A stretch of 64,000 bases of DNA, from assembly GCA_947450025.1 (NCBI GenBank), contig CANFTW010000002.1, positions 248,001-312,000 of the forward strand. Reading direction: 5' to 3'. This stretch comes from Bacteroidota bacterium. GTDB taxonomy: Bacteria > Bacteroidota > Bacteroidia > B-17B0 > Aurantibacillaceae. This document shows positions 1 through 7,246 of the stretch, in pieces; within the stretch, counting starts at the first letter, position 1; the number at the start of each line of letters is the position of its first letter. The translations under genes and the position numbers were made by a program. The notes under the pieces are model-generated. The model had not been told where the DNA came from, made no database searches, and saw nothing but the letters and a program-made list of their open reading frames with translations.

Positions 1-572
1 ATTTGTAAAAACTTACATTCTAAAGTATAACCCCACTTTTTAGTATTATATGTTAAACCAATATGTGGATTAATTAATGCATGATTTTTTTGAACTTCAT
101 TGTGAGCTTTTTTAGATGACAATTCAAACCAATTGGTTAAACCGATATATACAAATGCCTTGTCTTTTAAAATGTCTTTATAAACATTTACATCTAGTTG
201 TGGCCATGCTCTGAAATTGTTATTCCACTTATCATACACCATATTTACAGCTGGATTTAAGGTAATACCAAATTTCAAACTATCATGTTTATATAGTCTC
301 TGACAAACGCCAATATCTGTTTGGAAATTACCATATAACATAGCCGTTGTATGAACAGATGCGAAAGCGGTAGTAGAATTAGTAAGCCCTCTTCCATACA
401 TAAATGATGTAAAAGGGATTGGAATAACAGGTTTCCCGAAATGGATTAATGGTCCACCTAAATTGGCTGAAATAGCATTTTGGTTTTTAGCTAGAGGTTT
501 TACAAATCGTGTTGGAGCACAATTTTGAAACATAATTCCAATAAAACTAACTAATGCTATAAGACGCAACAT
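1..572 (-). CDS. putative outer-membrane lipoprotein, truncated by window edge
   Basis: The minus-strand frame opens with ATG at 572 and stays open to base 1, giving about 190 visible residues; the C-terminus lies outside the window. The N-terminus is a hydrophobic signal (MLRLIALVSFIGIMF) followed by Cys18 in the context QNCAPT, as in a lipoprotein. The rest has alternating aromatic and polar segments (for example ITLNPAVNMVYD, AFVYIGLTNWFEL) suggestive of an outer-membrane beta-barrel. Its ATG overlaps the gatA stop by one base (TAATG), so it is very likely translationally coupled to gatA. I do not recognise a named family. The function is unknown; membrane location is inferred from the signal and strand pattern. 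Confidence 0.7.
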   Translation of the reverse strand, partial: MLRLIALVSFIGIMFQNCAPTRFVKPLAKNQNAISANLGGPLIHFGKPVIPIPFTSFMYGRGLTNSTTAFASVHTTAMLYGNFQTDIGVCQRLYKHDSLKFGITLNPAVNMVYDKWNNNFRAWPQLDVNVYKDILKDKAFVYIGLTNWFELSSKKAHNEVQKNHALINPHIGLTYNTKKWGYTLECKFLQ

Positions 573-1984
573 TAAATTTGATTTGCTAAATTCAATAAAT
601 TTCCTTCTTCAAAATCACGTCCCATAATTTGCAAGCCAATTGGCAAACCATTGCTATGTGTTCCATTAGGAACAGAAATCGCAGGACATCCAACAATATT
701 AGCTTGCACTGTAAAAATGTCTTCTAAATACATTTTTATTGGATCTGTACTATTTTTCCCAAATTCAAATGCCGTACCAGGTGTTGATGGCGTGACAATA
801 AAATCATGTTGAGCTAAAATCTCTCGTGTTTTTTGTCGGATTTTATTTCTTACTTTTTGAGCTTTACTATAATATGCATCATAATATCCTGCACTTAATA
901 CGAATGTCCCAAGCATAATACGACGCTTCACTTCCTTACCAAAACCTTCACTACGTGATTTTTTATATGTACTTTCTAAATCAGTTGCGTTTGGGCTTCT
1001 ATATCCAAAATGAACGCCATCAAAACGCGATAAATTAGAAGAAGCCTCTGCTGTAGTTAATACATAATAAGTAGGCACTAAAAAATCTAAGAATGGAAAA
1101 TCAACCGCTGTCACTGTATGGCCATCATTTTTCAATTTATCTAATGCTACTAAAGTTTGTTTTTTTACTTCAGCATCTAAACCGTTAGACTCCACACATT
1201 CTTTTAAATAAGCAATTTTATATTTTTTATTGTCAGATAAAGCATTCACGTATTGTTCAACTGATTTTTGAGAAGCCGTTGTATCAAACTCATCTTTACC
1301 AGCCATGATTTCTAACAACAAAGCAGCATCTTCAACTGTTTTAGTAATAGGCCCTATTTGATCGAATGAAGAGGCGTAAGCAATTAAACCCCAACGAGAA
1401 ATTCTTCCGTAAGTAGGCTTTAAACCAACTGTTCCGGTAAATGAAGCTGGTTGACGAATAGAACCACCTGTATCAGAACCCAAAGTTACATGACATAAGC
1501 TTGCGGCTACTGCTGCTGCAGATCCGCCTGATGACCCACCAGGCACTGTTTTTTCATTTATTGGGTTTAAAACATTTCCATAAGCAGAATTTTCGTTACT
1601 ACTTCCCATGGCAAATTCATCACAGTTTAACCGTCCTATAATAATGGCATCTTCAGCCATTAAACGTTCAACAACCGTTGATGAATATAAAGATTCAAAG
1701 CCTTCTAATATTTTTGAGGAACAAGAAACTTTATGACCCTTGTAACAAATATTATCTTTTAATCCGATAACTACACCTGCTAATTTACCTGCAGATTTTG
1801 TCGCAATTTTTTCGTCAACTAATTTTGCCTGAGCTAAAGCAGTTTCATTAAAAACTTCTAAAAAAGCATTCAATCGTTTTTTTTCTTCAATCGCCTGAAT
1901 AGATTCTTCTACTAATTGAACGCAAGAAACTTTACCTGAATTTAAATCCGTATGAAGATTTTTAATTGTTGTAAATGTATACAC
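572..1984 (-). CDS. gatA: Asp-tRNA(Asn)/Glu-tRNA(Gln) amidotransferase subunit A
   Basis: GatA is the amidase subunit of GatCAB. It releases ammonia from glutamine (or asparagine) to convert Glu-tRNA(Gln) to Gln-tRNA(Gln) in the cytosol. The 470-residue protein has the amidase signature with the expected Ser-cisSer-Lys triad: Lys76 in VVIGLKDNI, Ser151 in PGGSSGGSA and Ser175 in GSDTGGSIRQP. Its length is close to the usual 480-490. The start is GTG at 1984, since no in-frame ATG lies near the N-terminus. gatB and gatC are not adjacent. It lies downstream of tatA on the same strand, separated by a hairpin, and is joined by a TAATG overlap to the next gene. Confidence 0.95.
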   Translation of the reverse strand: MYTFTTIKNLHTDLNSGKVSCVQLVEESIQAIEEKKRLNAFLEVFNETALAQAKLVDEKIATKSAGKLAGVVIGLKDNICYKGHKVSCSSKILEGFESLYSSTVVERLMAEDAIIIGRLNCDEFAMGSSNENSAYGNVLNPINEKTVPGGSSGGSAAAVAASLCHVTLGSDTGGSIRQPASFTGTVGLKPTYGRISRWGLIAYASSFDQIGPITKTVEDAALLLEIMAGKDEFDTTASQKSVEQYVNALSDNKKYKIAYLKECVESNGLDAEVKKQTLVALDKLKNDGHTVTAVDFPFLDFLVPTYYVLTTAEASSNLSRFDGVHFGYRSPNATDLESTYKKSRSEGFGKEVKRRIMLGTFVLSAGYYDAYYSKAQKVRNKIRQKTREILAQHDFIVTPSTPGTAFEFGKNSTDPIKMYLEDIFTVQANIVGCPAISVPNGTHSNGLPIGLQIMGRDFEEGNLLNLANQI

Positions 1985-2005
1985 AGTTTATATATTAAAT
2001 AATAA

Positions 2006-2031
2006 AAGCGCCAATCGAAAGAATGACGCTT
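2006..2031 (-). terminator. probable intrinsic terminator after tatA
   Basis: Read on the minus strand, AAGCGTCA and TGGCGCTT form an 8-bp stem with one G-T pair and a 10-nt loop. It is followed by TTATTATTT, a broken U-tract, so termination may be partial and some read-through into gatA is possible. Confidence 0.5.
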
Positions 2032-2052
2032 ATAAAATCGAGTTAAAAATAA

Positions 2053-2244
2053 TTATTTATTTTCAGTTTCTGAAGAGCTTTCGCCTTTAGAAGCGTCTTT
2101 AAATTCTTTCATTCCTTTTCCTAATCCTTTCATTAACTCAGGGATTTTTTTACCGCCGAACATTAATAAAATGATAACTAAAATAATGATGATTTCAGGA
2201 GCTCCAAGTCCACCTAAAATTCCTAAGATTAATGCTTGTGTCAT
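2053..2244 (-). CDS. tatA: Sec-independent protein translocase TatA/E
   Basis: This is the small pore-forming component of twin-arginine translocation, which exports folded proteins across the inner membrane. The 63-residue product has the TatA layout: a short periplasmic N-terminus with conserved GAPE, one membrane helix ([18 protein letters not shown]), an amphipathic helix rich in Lys and Gly ([15 protein letters not shown]), and an acidic, serine-rich tail. The ATG at 2244 is chosen over an in-frame TTG at 2265 because that TTG belongs to the -7 promoter element. The gene faces mce across a divergent promoter region. tatC is not in this window. Confidence 0.9.
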   Translation of the reverse strand: MTQALILGILGGLGAPEIIIILVIILLMFGGKKIPELMKGLGKGMKEFKDASKGESSSETENK

Positions 2245-2262
2245 TGTTATAAATTTAGGATA

Positions 2263-2293
2263 CAAATATAAGCATTAATTAGTTTTAAGCAAA
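2263..2293 (-). promoter_or_regulatory. Bacteroidota-type promoter of tatA
   Basis: On the minus strand, TTTG (2293-2290) is followed by exactly 19 nt and then TATATTTG (2270-2263). This fits the TTTG-N19-TAnnTTTG pattern of the Bacteroidota primary sigma factor. The leader before the tatA ATG at 2244 would be about 10-15 nt. Confidence 0.75.
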
Positions 2294-2308
2294 TTAAGGA
2301 AAATCTGT

Positions 2309-2316
2309 TATTTTTG
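2309..2316 (+). promoter_or_regulatory. -7 element of mce promoter
   Basis: TATTTTTG matches TAnnTTTG exactly and lies 15 nt before the mce ATG at 2332. No clear -33 TTTG is present at the usual distance. The element covers the in-frame TTG at 2314, which argues against that codon as a start. Confidence 0.5.
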
Positions 2317-2331
2317 AGAAAAATAGGACAA

Positions 2332-2739
2332 ATGATTAAAAAAATCGAACATATTGGTATTGCCGTTAAAAGCCTTCAAAATTCAAATGAGTTATTTAAA
2401 AAACTTTTCGGGAAAGATCATTACAAAGTTGAATCTGTTGAGAGTGAGGGCGTAAGCACGTCTTTTTTTCAACTAGGAGAAACCAAAATTGAATTATTAG
2501 AAGCTACCAATTCTGAAAGTGCTATTGCAAAATTTATTGAAAAAAAGGGAGAGGGTATTCATCATATTGCCTATGAAGTAGATAATATTTACCAAGAAAT
2601 GGATCGATTAAAAAGCGAAGGTTTTGAAATTTTAAACAAAGAGCCTAAACATGGCGCAGATAATAAATTAATTTTCTTTTTACACCCAAAAAGCACCAAT
2701 GGTGTTTTAGTAGAATTATGCCAGGAAAGAAAAGATTAA
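2332..2739 (+). CDS. mce: methylmalonyl-CoA epimerase
   Basis: A VOC-superfamily metalloenzyme that interconverts (R)- and (S)-methylmalonyl-CoA, linking propionyl-CoA and succinyl-CoA metabolism. The 135-residue product has the two beta-alpha-beta-beta-beta halves expected of the family. Metal-ligand positions are visible at His7 (KKIEHIGIAV), in GIHHIAYEV and in the terminal VLVELCQ. The ATG at 2332 is preferred over the upstream TTG at 2314, which overlaps a -7 box. Its stop overlaps by a few bases the stop of the convergent DUF6340-like gene. Mutase genes are not in the window. Confidence 0.9.
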   Translation: MIKKIEHIGIAVKSLQNSNELFKKLFGKDHYKVESVESEGVSTSFFQLGETKIELLEATNSESAIAKFIEKKGEGIHHIAYEVDNIYQEMDRLKSEGFEILNKEPKHGADNKLIFFLHPKSTNGVLVELCQERKD

Positions 2740-3776
2740 TTTCCTAATTGGTAATCTAATCGCTTGTTTTTTTGTTTACGGTATTTTAGCTGATTTACGT
2801 ATTGTAAAGCTAATTTGTTATTATAGTTTTCATATGATTTTTGAGCCCATGAAATTGCCATGTCTAAATCACCGTTGATTTCTCCTAAAATAGCCATATT
2901 ATAACAAGCTCTTCCAGCAATTTTACGCTTTCTACTGCTTGTTTCGTTCAGCCATAATTCTCCTGCTCCGTCCCAATTTCCAGTTCTAGCTTTTCGTGTA
3001 GCAATTTTAAAACTTGAATTCCCTTTTACATAATAATCTCTGGTAACTTTTGTATAATAAGGAATAATTCGATCGGCATAAATGTGCCCCATATTATTAG
3101 AACTTTGTTTAATTGCCTCTTTACGACCTAACATGGCCTCAGCAGTATTAACAATGGTTGCTGCACTGGCTATTACAGATAAATTCTCAGACATTGGATA
3201 CTCATCTAAAATGTATTTGTTTTGTGGGTCGTAAATTCTCCATCCTATTTTGATAGTGGTAGTAATTTTTACTTGAGCCTGGGTAACGGTATTAACAACA
3301 TCTTTAATACTTTCGATTTTTGGAGGAGCGTTTAAAGGAACAACACTTAAATTAGAATCAAAGACTTCTAATACAAATAGAATATCAACACCATGTTCTT
3401 TGCAAATAGTCTCAACTTCTGCCAAAGATAATTGAGAAGGAAATGTTCCTGAAACAGGCGTTTTTAATTCTAAATCCAATAACGGTTTTACTATCTCAAA
3501 CCTTTTATTTTGAATTAAAGCATCATTTAATCCTTTAATAGATTCTGCACTCGCTTCTTTAATTAATTTTAAAGTTTCTCCATTAACATTTTGATGAATT
3601 GTATTTAAGACTTTATTATCCTCAGTAGGCGTCGTTCTGCTAATTATGCCAACATTTTTAGTTGAATTAGAAATCGTTACTGGAGCAGGGTTAATGGCAT
3701 TAATGTATACTAAATTAGTTTTACAAGAGGTCAGCGCAACTATTAAAATTAAACTAACGTAACTTAGTAATTTCAT
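2736..3776 (-). CDS. DUF6340-like lipoprotein with C-terminal TPR-like helices
   Basis: A 346-residue predicted lipoprotein: MKLLSYVSLILIVALTSC is a signal peptide ending in a lipobox, with Cys18 to be lipidated. The body resembles the Bacteroidota family DUF6340; this assignment is from memory of family features and was not searched. The final 80 residues (for example AGRACYNMAILGEINGDLDM and AISWAQKSYENYNNKLALQY) read as a TPR-like helical pair. The gene follows ispF with a short gap on the same strand. Function is unknown, with an envelope location expected. It is convergent with mce with a 4-bp overlap. Confidence 0.7.
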   Translation of the reverse strand: MKLLSYVSLILIVALTSCKTNLVYINAINPAPVTISNSTKNVGIISRTTPTEDNKVLNTIHQNVNGETLKLIKEASAESIKGLNDALIQNKRFEIVKPLLDLELKTPVSGTFPSQLSLAEVETICKEHGVDILFVLEVFDSNLSVVPLNAPPKIESIKDVVNTVTQAQVKITTTIKIGWRIYDPQNKYILDEYPMSENLSVIASAATIVNTAEAMLGRKEAIKQSSNNMGHIYADRIIPYYTKVTRDYYVKGNSSFKIATRKARTGNWDGAGELWLNETSSRKRKIAGRACYNMAILGEINGDLDMAISWAQKSYENYNNKLALQYVNQLKYRKQKNKRLDYQLGN

Positions 3777-3781
3777 GAAAT

Positions 3782-4264
3782 TTATTTTTTATAAATTAAG
3801 GCCACAGCGTAAGCATTAACTCCTTCTTCACGCCCAACATAACCTAAACGTTCATTAGTAGTTGCCTTAACAGATATATCATTTGGCGTAATATTCATGA
3901 TGGGAGCCAATACATTTTGCATTTGAGTAATATGTGGATTTACTTTTGGTGCCTCTAAACTTAAGGTAGCATCTACATTTCCAATACCGTATCCATGTTG
4001 ATCTAATAAATCAACCACTTCTTTTAATAATAACTTACTATCTGCTCCTTTATACTTTGGATTTGTATTAGGAAAATGAAAACCAATATCTCGTAAATTA
4101 GCCGCCCCTAAAAGTGCGTCGCATATAGCGTGTAACAATACATCGGCATCACTATGACCTACACAGCCTTTTTCAAATTCCAATTTAATACCACCCAACC
4201 ATAACTCTCGTCCTTCACCTAAAGGATGAACATCGTAACCAAATCCTACTCTTATATTTACCAT
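3782..4264 (-). CDS. ispF: 2-C-methyl-D-erythritol 2,4-cyclodiphosphate synthase
   Basis: IspF cyclises CDP-ME 2-phosphate to MEcPP with release of CMP, in the non-mevalonate isoprenoid pathway. With the ATG at 4264 the product has 160 residues, the normal length. An upstream in-frame start at 4294 would add ten hydrophobic residues not found in the family. The zinc ligands fit Asp11, His13 (GYDVHPL) and His45 (SDADVLLHAI), with the conserved ATTNERLGYVGR near the C-terminus. The gene sits 19 nt downstream of the PlsC-like gene on the same strand, so the two are probably cotranscribed. Confidence 0.95.
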   Translation of the reverse strand: MVNIRVGFGYDVHPLGEGRELWLGGIKLEFEKGCVGHSDADVLLHAICDALLGAANLRDIGFHFPNTNPKYKGADSKLLLKEVVDLLDQHGYGIGNVDATLSLEAPKVNPHITQMQNVLAPIMNITPNDISVKATTNERLGYVGREEGVNAYAVALIYKK

Positions 4265-4283
4265 CGTGATTATTAATATTAGG

Positions 4284-5138
4284 TTAAAAAGCATTCATGT
4301 ATTCTTCAAACGGAATACCTTTCATAAATTCTGGTGAATAAATATATTGATAAATTAAATCTGACCATTGTTTATCGGTTTTACGATCCGTAAGTATAGC
4401 AGAGTCAAAAGGTTTACTGTAATGAATACGTATAGTTTCTTTTCTTGCTTTAAACATTTCGTCAGGCAAAAATAGCATTTCAATATTAGCCTTAATGCCA
4501 ATTTTTTTTCTAAAGTTAGCAAAGTTGTAAAAGAATTTAGAATTTTCTCCTTCAATAAAAACAGGCTGAATCATTCGTTTATGATCAATAGCTTGAGTCA
4601 CAAAACTTTTTTTCCAAGTTAAATCTCTTACTAAACCGTTTTGTTTACGTGATACTAAACCCGCAGGAAAAAATAATACCGCACATTCTGTCATGAAAAC
4701 TTCCTCCATCGTTCTTAACGACTTTGTAGAGGACGCACCTACTTTATTAACAGCAACAAATATCTCACCGTAGTTTTTTAAATTTTTTAAAATATCATTG
4801 ACAAAAAAACGAACGTCTGGTCTAATTTCTCCTACTGATCTAATCAATGCCATGCCATCTAAACCACCTAATGGGTGATTTGCTGCTATAATAATCGATC
4901 CAGTTTTAGGGACTAATTCAGTATGCTTAGATTCTACTTTAGCGCCTAACCGGTCTAATGCTTTCGCATTAAAAGCTAATCCTTCCTCATTTTTCAAATC
5001 AAGCATCGCAGCATTAATATCATCCTCGTGCAATTTCTTTTTTAGCCAATTTATAGCAAAACGAGGCAACCATTTGTAAAGTTTATAAGCTTTTTCCTTT
5101 AAAACTTTCTCAACATCTATAAATTTTTTGTTTTCCAT
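4284..5138 (-). CDS. PlsC-like lysophospholipid acyltransferase family protein
   Basis: A 284-residue protein of the glycerolipid acyltransferase superfamily. The catalytic NHxxxxD motif is seen as ANHPLGGLDGMA, and a second conserved block, FFPAGLVSRK, resembles the substrate-binding FPEG region. Members transfer an acyl chain from acyl-ACP or acyl-CoA to a lysolipid at the inner membrane. This branch (N-terminal helices, then NHPLGGLDG) also looks like lyso-ornithine-lipid acyltransferases, so the substrate is not settled. A TACCTTTG promoter element lies 12 nt upstream, and ispF follows 19 nt downstream. Confidence 0.75.
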   Translation of the reverse strand: MENKKFIDVEKVLKEKAYKLYKWLPRFAINWLKKKLHEDDINAAMLDLKNEEGLAFNAKALDRLGAKVESKHTELVPKTGSIIIAANHPLGGLDGMALIRSVGEIRPDVRFFVNDILKNLKNYGEIFVAVNKVGASSTKSLRTMEEVFMTECAVLFFPAGLVSRKQNGLVRDLTWKKSFVTQAIDHKRMIQPVFIEGENSKFFYNFANFRKKIGIKANIEMLFLPDEMFKARKETIRIHYSKPFDSAILTDRKTDKQWSDLIYQYIYSPEFMKGIPFEEYMNAF

Positions 5139-5149
5139 ATCAAGAGTTG

Positions 5150-5178
5150 CAAAGGTAAAACAATTGTTAATATCTCAA
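5150..5178 (-). promoter_or_regulatory. promoter of the PlsC-like gene
   Basis: The minus strand carries TACCTTTG (5157-5150), with a TTG (5178-5176) 18 nt upstream as a partial -33. The start codon at 5138 is only 11 nt further, so the leader would be very short. Confidence 0.55.
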
Positions 5179-5325
5179 CTATATCAAATCATCTTTTTTC
5201 AAAAAAATAAAGAAACCGTAATCCTTTAAAAGTACTGTAAAATATAGGTTTTATAAAATACAAGCCCGTAAAGTGATACAGTTTTTTTTGATTCATTGCT
5301 ATTAACAATTTTCAATTTATCAACA

Positions 5326-5365
5326 AAAGTGGTAAAAAATGGGGTAAAGTGGTAGAAAGTGGTAA
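5326..5365 (+). promoter_or_regulatory. four 10-bp MraZ-type operator repeats upstream of mraZ
   Basis: Four tandem 10-mers start at 5326 (AAAGTGGTAA), 5336 (AAAATGGGGT), 5346 (AAAGTGGTAG) and 5356 (AAAGTGGTAA), so they lie on one face of the helix. From memory, published MraZ boxes are TGGG-containing repeats in E. coli and AAAGTG[T/G] repeats in mollicutes, both on a 10-bp spacing. The last unit lies directly upstream of the -7 element, consistent with autoregulation of the cluster. Confidence 0.75.
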
Positions 5366-5374
5366 AATTTTAAT

Positions 5375-5382
5375 TATTTTTG
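5375..5382 (+). promoter_or_regulatory. -7 element of the mraZ (dcw) promoter
   Basis: TATTTTTG matches TAnnTTTG and lies 24 nt before the mraZ ATG. No good -33 match is found at the usual distance; that interval is occupied by the MraZ-type repeats. Confidence 0.55.
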
Positions 5383-5406
5383 ACTCGATTCAAATAAAAC
5401 CCAACA

Positions 5407-5877
5407 ATGACAAGCCTTATAGGAGAATTTGATTGTAAAGTAGATGCGAAAGGTCGTTTCATGTTTCCTGTTAACCTCAGGAAGCAGTTGGAAGAGGTAT
5501 TTGATAAAGGGTTTGTCATCAATCGAAACCTCCACCAAAAATGTTTAGTGCTTTATCCAATTAATGAATGGAATAAGCTAAACAAAAAATTAAGCAAACT
5601 GAATCGCTTGATTAAAGCAAATGACGTGTTTGTTAGAAAATTTACTGGGGGCGCTACAGCAGCTGATGCCGATAATACAGGACGAGTGTTGCTACCTAAA
5701 CCATTAGTAGAATATGCTGGCATTTCTTCAGATATAAAAGTTTTAGGAAGTAATAACGTAATTGAGATATGGGATAAAACATTGTATGATCAATTCTTAT
5801 CTCAAGATGTGGATATCGAACAATTAGCGCAAGATGTATTAGGAAATTTAAATTTTAATGATGGAGATGATGAGTAG
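5407..5877 (+). CDS. mraZ: transcriptional regulator MraZ
   Basis: First gene of the dcw cluster. MraZ is an AbrB-fold, ring-forming DNA-binding protein that controls its own operon. The 156 residues hold two SpoVT/AbrB halves: an N-terminal GEFDCKVDAKGRFMFPVNLR and a second AADADNTGRVLLPKPLVEYA, both with the D-x-K/T-GR loop typical of the family. Four direct repeats that fit MraZ boxes lie 42-81 bp upstream of the ATG. The 3' end overlaps the start of rsmH, indicating translational coupling. Autorepression is inferred from the operator position and known biology in other phyla. Confidence 0.95.
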   Translation: MTSLIGEFDCKVDAKGRFMFPVNLRKQLEEVFDKGFVINRNLHQKCLVLYPINEWNKLNKKLSKLNRLIKANDVFVRKFTGGATAADADNTGRVLLPKPLVEYAGISSDIKVLGSNNVIEIWDKTLYDQFLSQDVDIEQLAQDVLGNLNFNDGDDE

Positions 5878-6781
5878 TCTTGCTTATCATATCCCCGTTC
5901 TTTTACAACCTTGCATAGATGGACTTAACATAAATCCTGATGGCGTGTATGTTGATTTAACCTTTGGAGGAGGAGGACATTCAAAAGAAATTTTGAAACA
6001 TTTTTCTGCAAAAGGCAAACTATTTTCATTTGATCAAGATGAAGATGCGAAAGCAAATATTCCAAATGACAAACGCCTAACGTTTATCCCACATAACTTT
6101 AGATATATTTCTAATTATTTAAAATTATATGGTATTACCCAAGTTGATGGTATTTTAGGAGACTTAGGCGTTTCCTCTCATCAATTTGATAAAGGTGAAA
6201 GAGGTTTTTCTATTCGTTTTGATGCCGACTTAGACATGCGTATGAATCAAAAATCTGATTTAACTGCTAAGAAAGTATTAAATACATACGATGTGAAAAA
6301 ACTCACAGCAATGTTTAGAGAATATGGAGAAGTTGACAATGCTTATAAACTTGCTAACCTAATTTTTGAAGCTAGAACCAACGGCACGATTGAAACAACT
6401 GCGCAATTTAAAGACATCATTAAACCTTGTACCCCAAAATTTGAAGAGAGCAGATACTTGGCAAAGGTATATCAAGCTATTCGAATTGAGGTTAACCAAG
6501 AAATAGAGGCATTAAAAGAATGTTTAACTCAATGCGTTACATTACTTAAACCAAATGCAAGATTGGTAGTAATGAGTTACCATAGTTTAGAAGATCGATT
6601 AGTTAAAAATTTAATTAGATCAGGAAATACAGAGGGTATAGAAGAAAAAGATATTGTATTTGGCAAAATCACCAAATACTTTAAGTCTTTAACATCAAAA
6701 CCAATTGTTCCAAGCTCAGAAGAAATTGAAATCAATTCAAGAGCGCGCAGTGCAAAATTAAGAGTGGCAATAAAATTATAA
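5870..6781 (+). CDS. rsmH: 16S rRNA (cytosine(1402)-N(4))-methyltransferase RsmH
   Basis: Also called MraW. It methylates N4 of C1402 in 16S rRNA using SAM. About 303 residues, the usual length, with the SAM-binding motif VDLTFGGGGHS near the N-terminus and the conserved blocks LGDLGVSSHQFD, GERGFSIRFDADLDMRM and VMSYHSLEDRLVK. Several in-frame ATGs occur between 5858 and 5870. The last (5870, MSSLAYHIPVL) is chosen because it starts just before the conserved YHIPVL and leaves only an 8-nt overlap with mraZ. Second gene of the dcw operon. Confidence 0.95.
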   Translation: MSSLAYHIPVLLQPCIDGLNINPDGVYVDLTFGGGGHSKEILKHFSAKGKLFSFDQDEDAKANIPNDKRLTFIPHNFRYISNYLKLYGITQVDGILGDLGVSSHQFDKGERGFSIRFDADLDMRMNQKSDLTAKKVLNTYDVKKLTAMFREYGEVDNAYKLANLIFEARTNGTIETTAQFKDIIKPCTPKFEESRYLAKVYQAIRIEVNQEIEALKECLTQCVTLLKPNARLVVMSYHSLEDRLVKNLIRSGNTEGIEEKDIVFGKITKYFKSLTSKPIVPSSEEIEINSRARSAKLRVAIKL

Positions 6782-6789
6782 TACTGTTA

Positions 6790-7245
6790 GTGGCAAATAA
6801 ATTTAGAGATATAGCAAAACAAGAAGAATTAGAGGAATTAGAAGAGCTTGTGGAACAGGAAGAACCGCAAGCGATCTCTAAGCCCTCTAAGCCTGTAAAA
6901 AAAGGTGTTTTAGCTAAGGGTCTCTCTAAAATATTTGGCGGTTCATTTTTGAGTGATGATAGAGCGGTGCAACATATTCCTTTTATTTTATTCCTAGGAC
7001 TAGTTGCTATTCTATATATCGCTAATGGATATTATGCAGACGACAAGATTAGAGAAGTCAATAAAGTAACAAACCAAATAAAAGAATTACGTACTGAATT
7101 TATTTCATCAAAATCTGATTTGATGTTTGTAAGCAAGCAAAGTGAAGTAGCAAAAGCAGTAAATTCTTTAGGATTAAAAGAACCAGTAGTTGCTCCTATG
7201 AAAATAGAAATGGACAGTATTAAAGTTAAAGAGAATAAAAAATAA
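6790..7245 (+). CDS. ftsL: FtsL-like cell division protein
   Basis: A 151-residue bitopic protein in the ftsL position between rsmH and ftsI. It has an acidic, coiled-coil-prone cytoplasmic N-terminus (EELEELEELVEQEEPQ), a basic stretch, one membrane helix (IPFILFLGLVAILYIANGYY) and a periplasmic coiled-coil region (VTNQIKELRTEFIS). FtsL with FtsB and FtsQ activates septal peptidoglycan synthesis. Sequence identity of FtsL proteins is low, so the name rests on topology and gene order. The start is GTG at 6790. One base separates its stop from the ftsI TTG start. Confidence 0.85.
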   Translation: MANKFRDIAKQEELEELEELVEQEEPQAISKPSKPVKKGVLAKGLSKIFGGSFLSDDRAVQHIPFILFLGLVAILYIANGYYADDKIREVNKVTNQIKELRTEFISSKSDLMFVSKQSEVAKAVNSLGLKEPVVAPMKIEMDSIKVKENKK

Positions 7246-7246
7246 A

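Noticed and set aside
2245-2265. Upstream TTG start adding seven residues to TatA
   Set aside because: That TTG is part of the TATATTTG -7 element, and the ATG at 2244 begins a normal TatA.
5270-5279. Extra AAAGTG half-site as a fifth MraZ box
   Set aside because: It is 56 bp upstream of the first repeat and out of 10-bp phase; a chance match is as likely.
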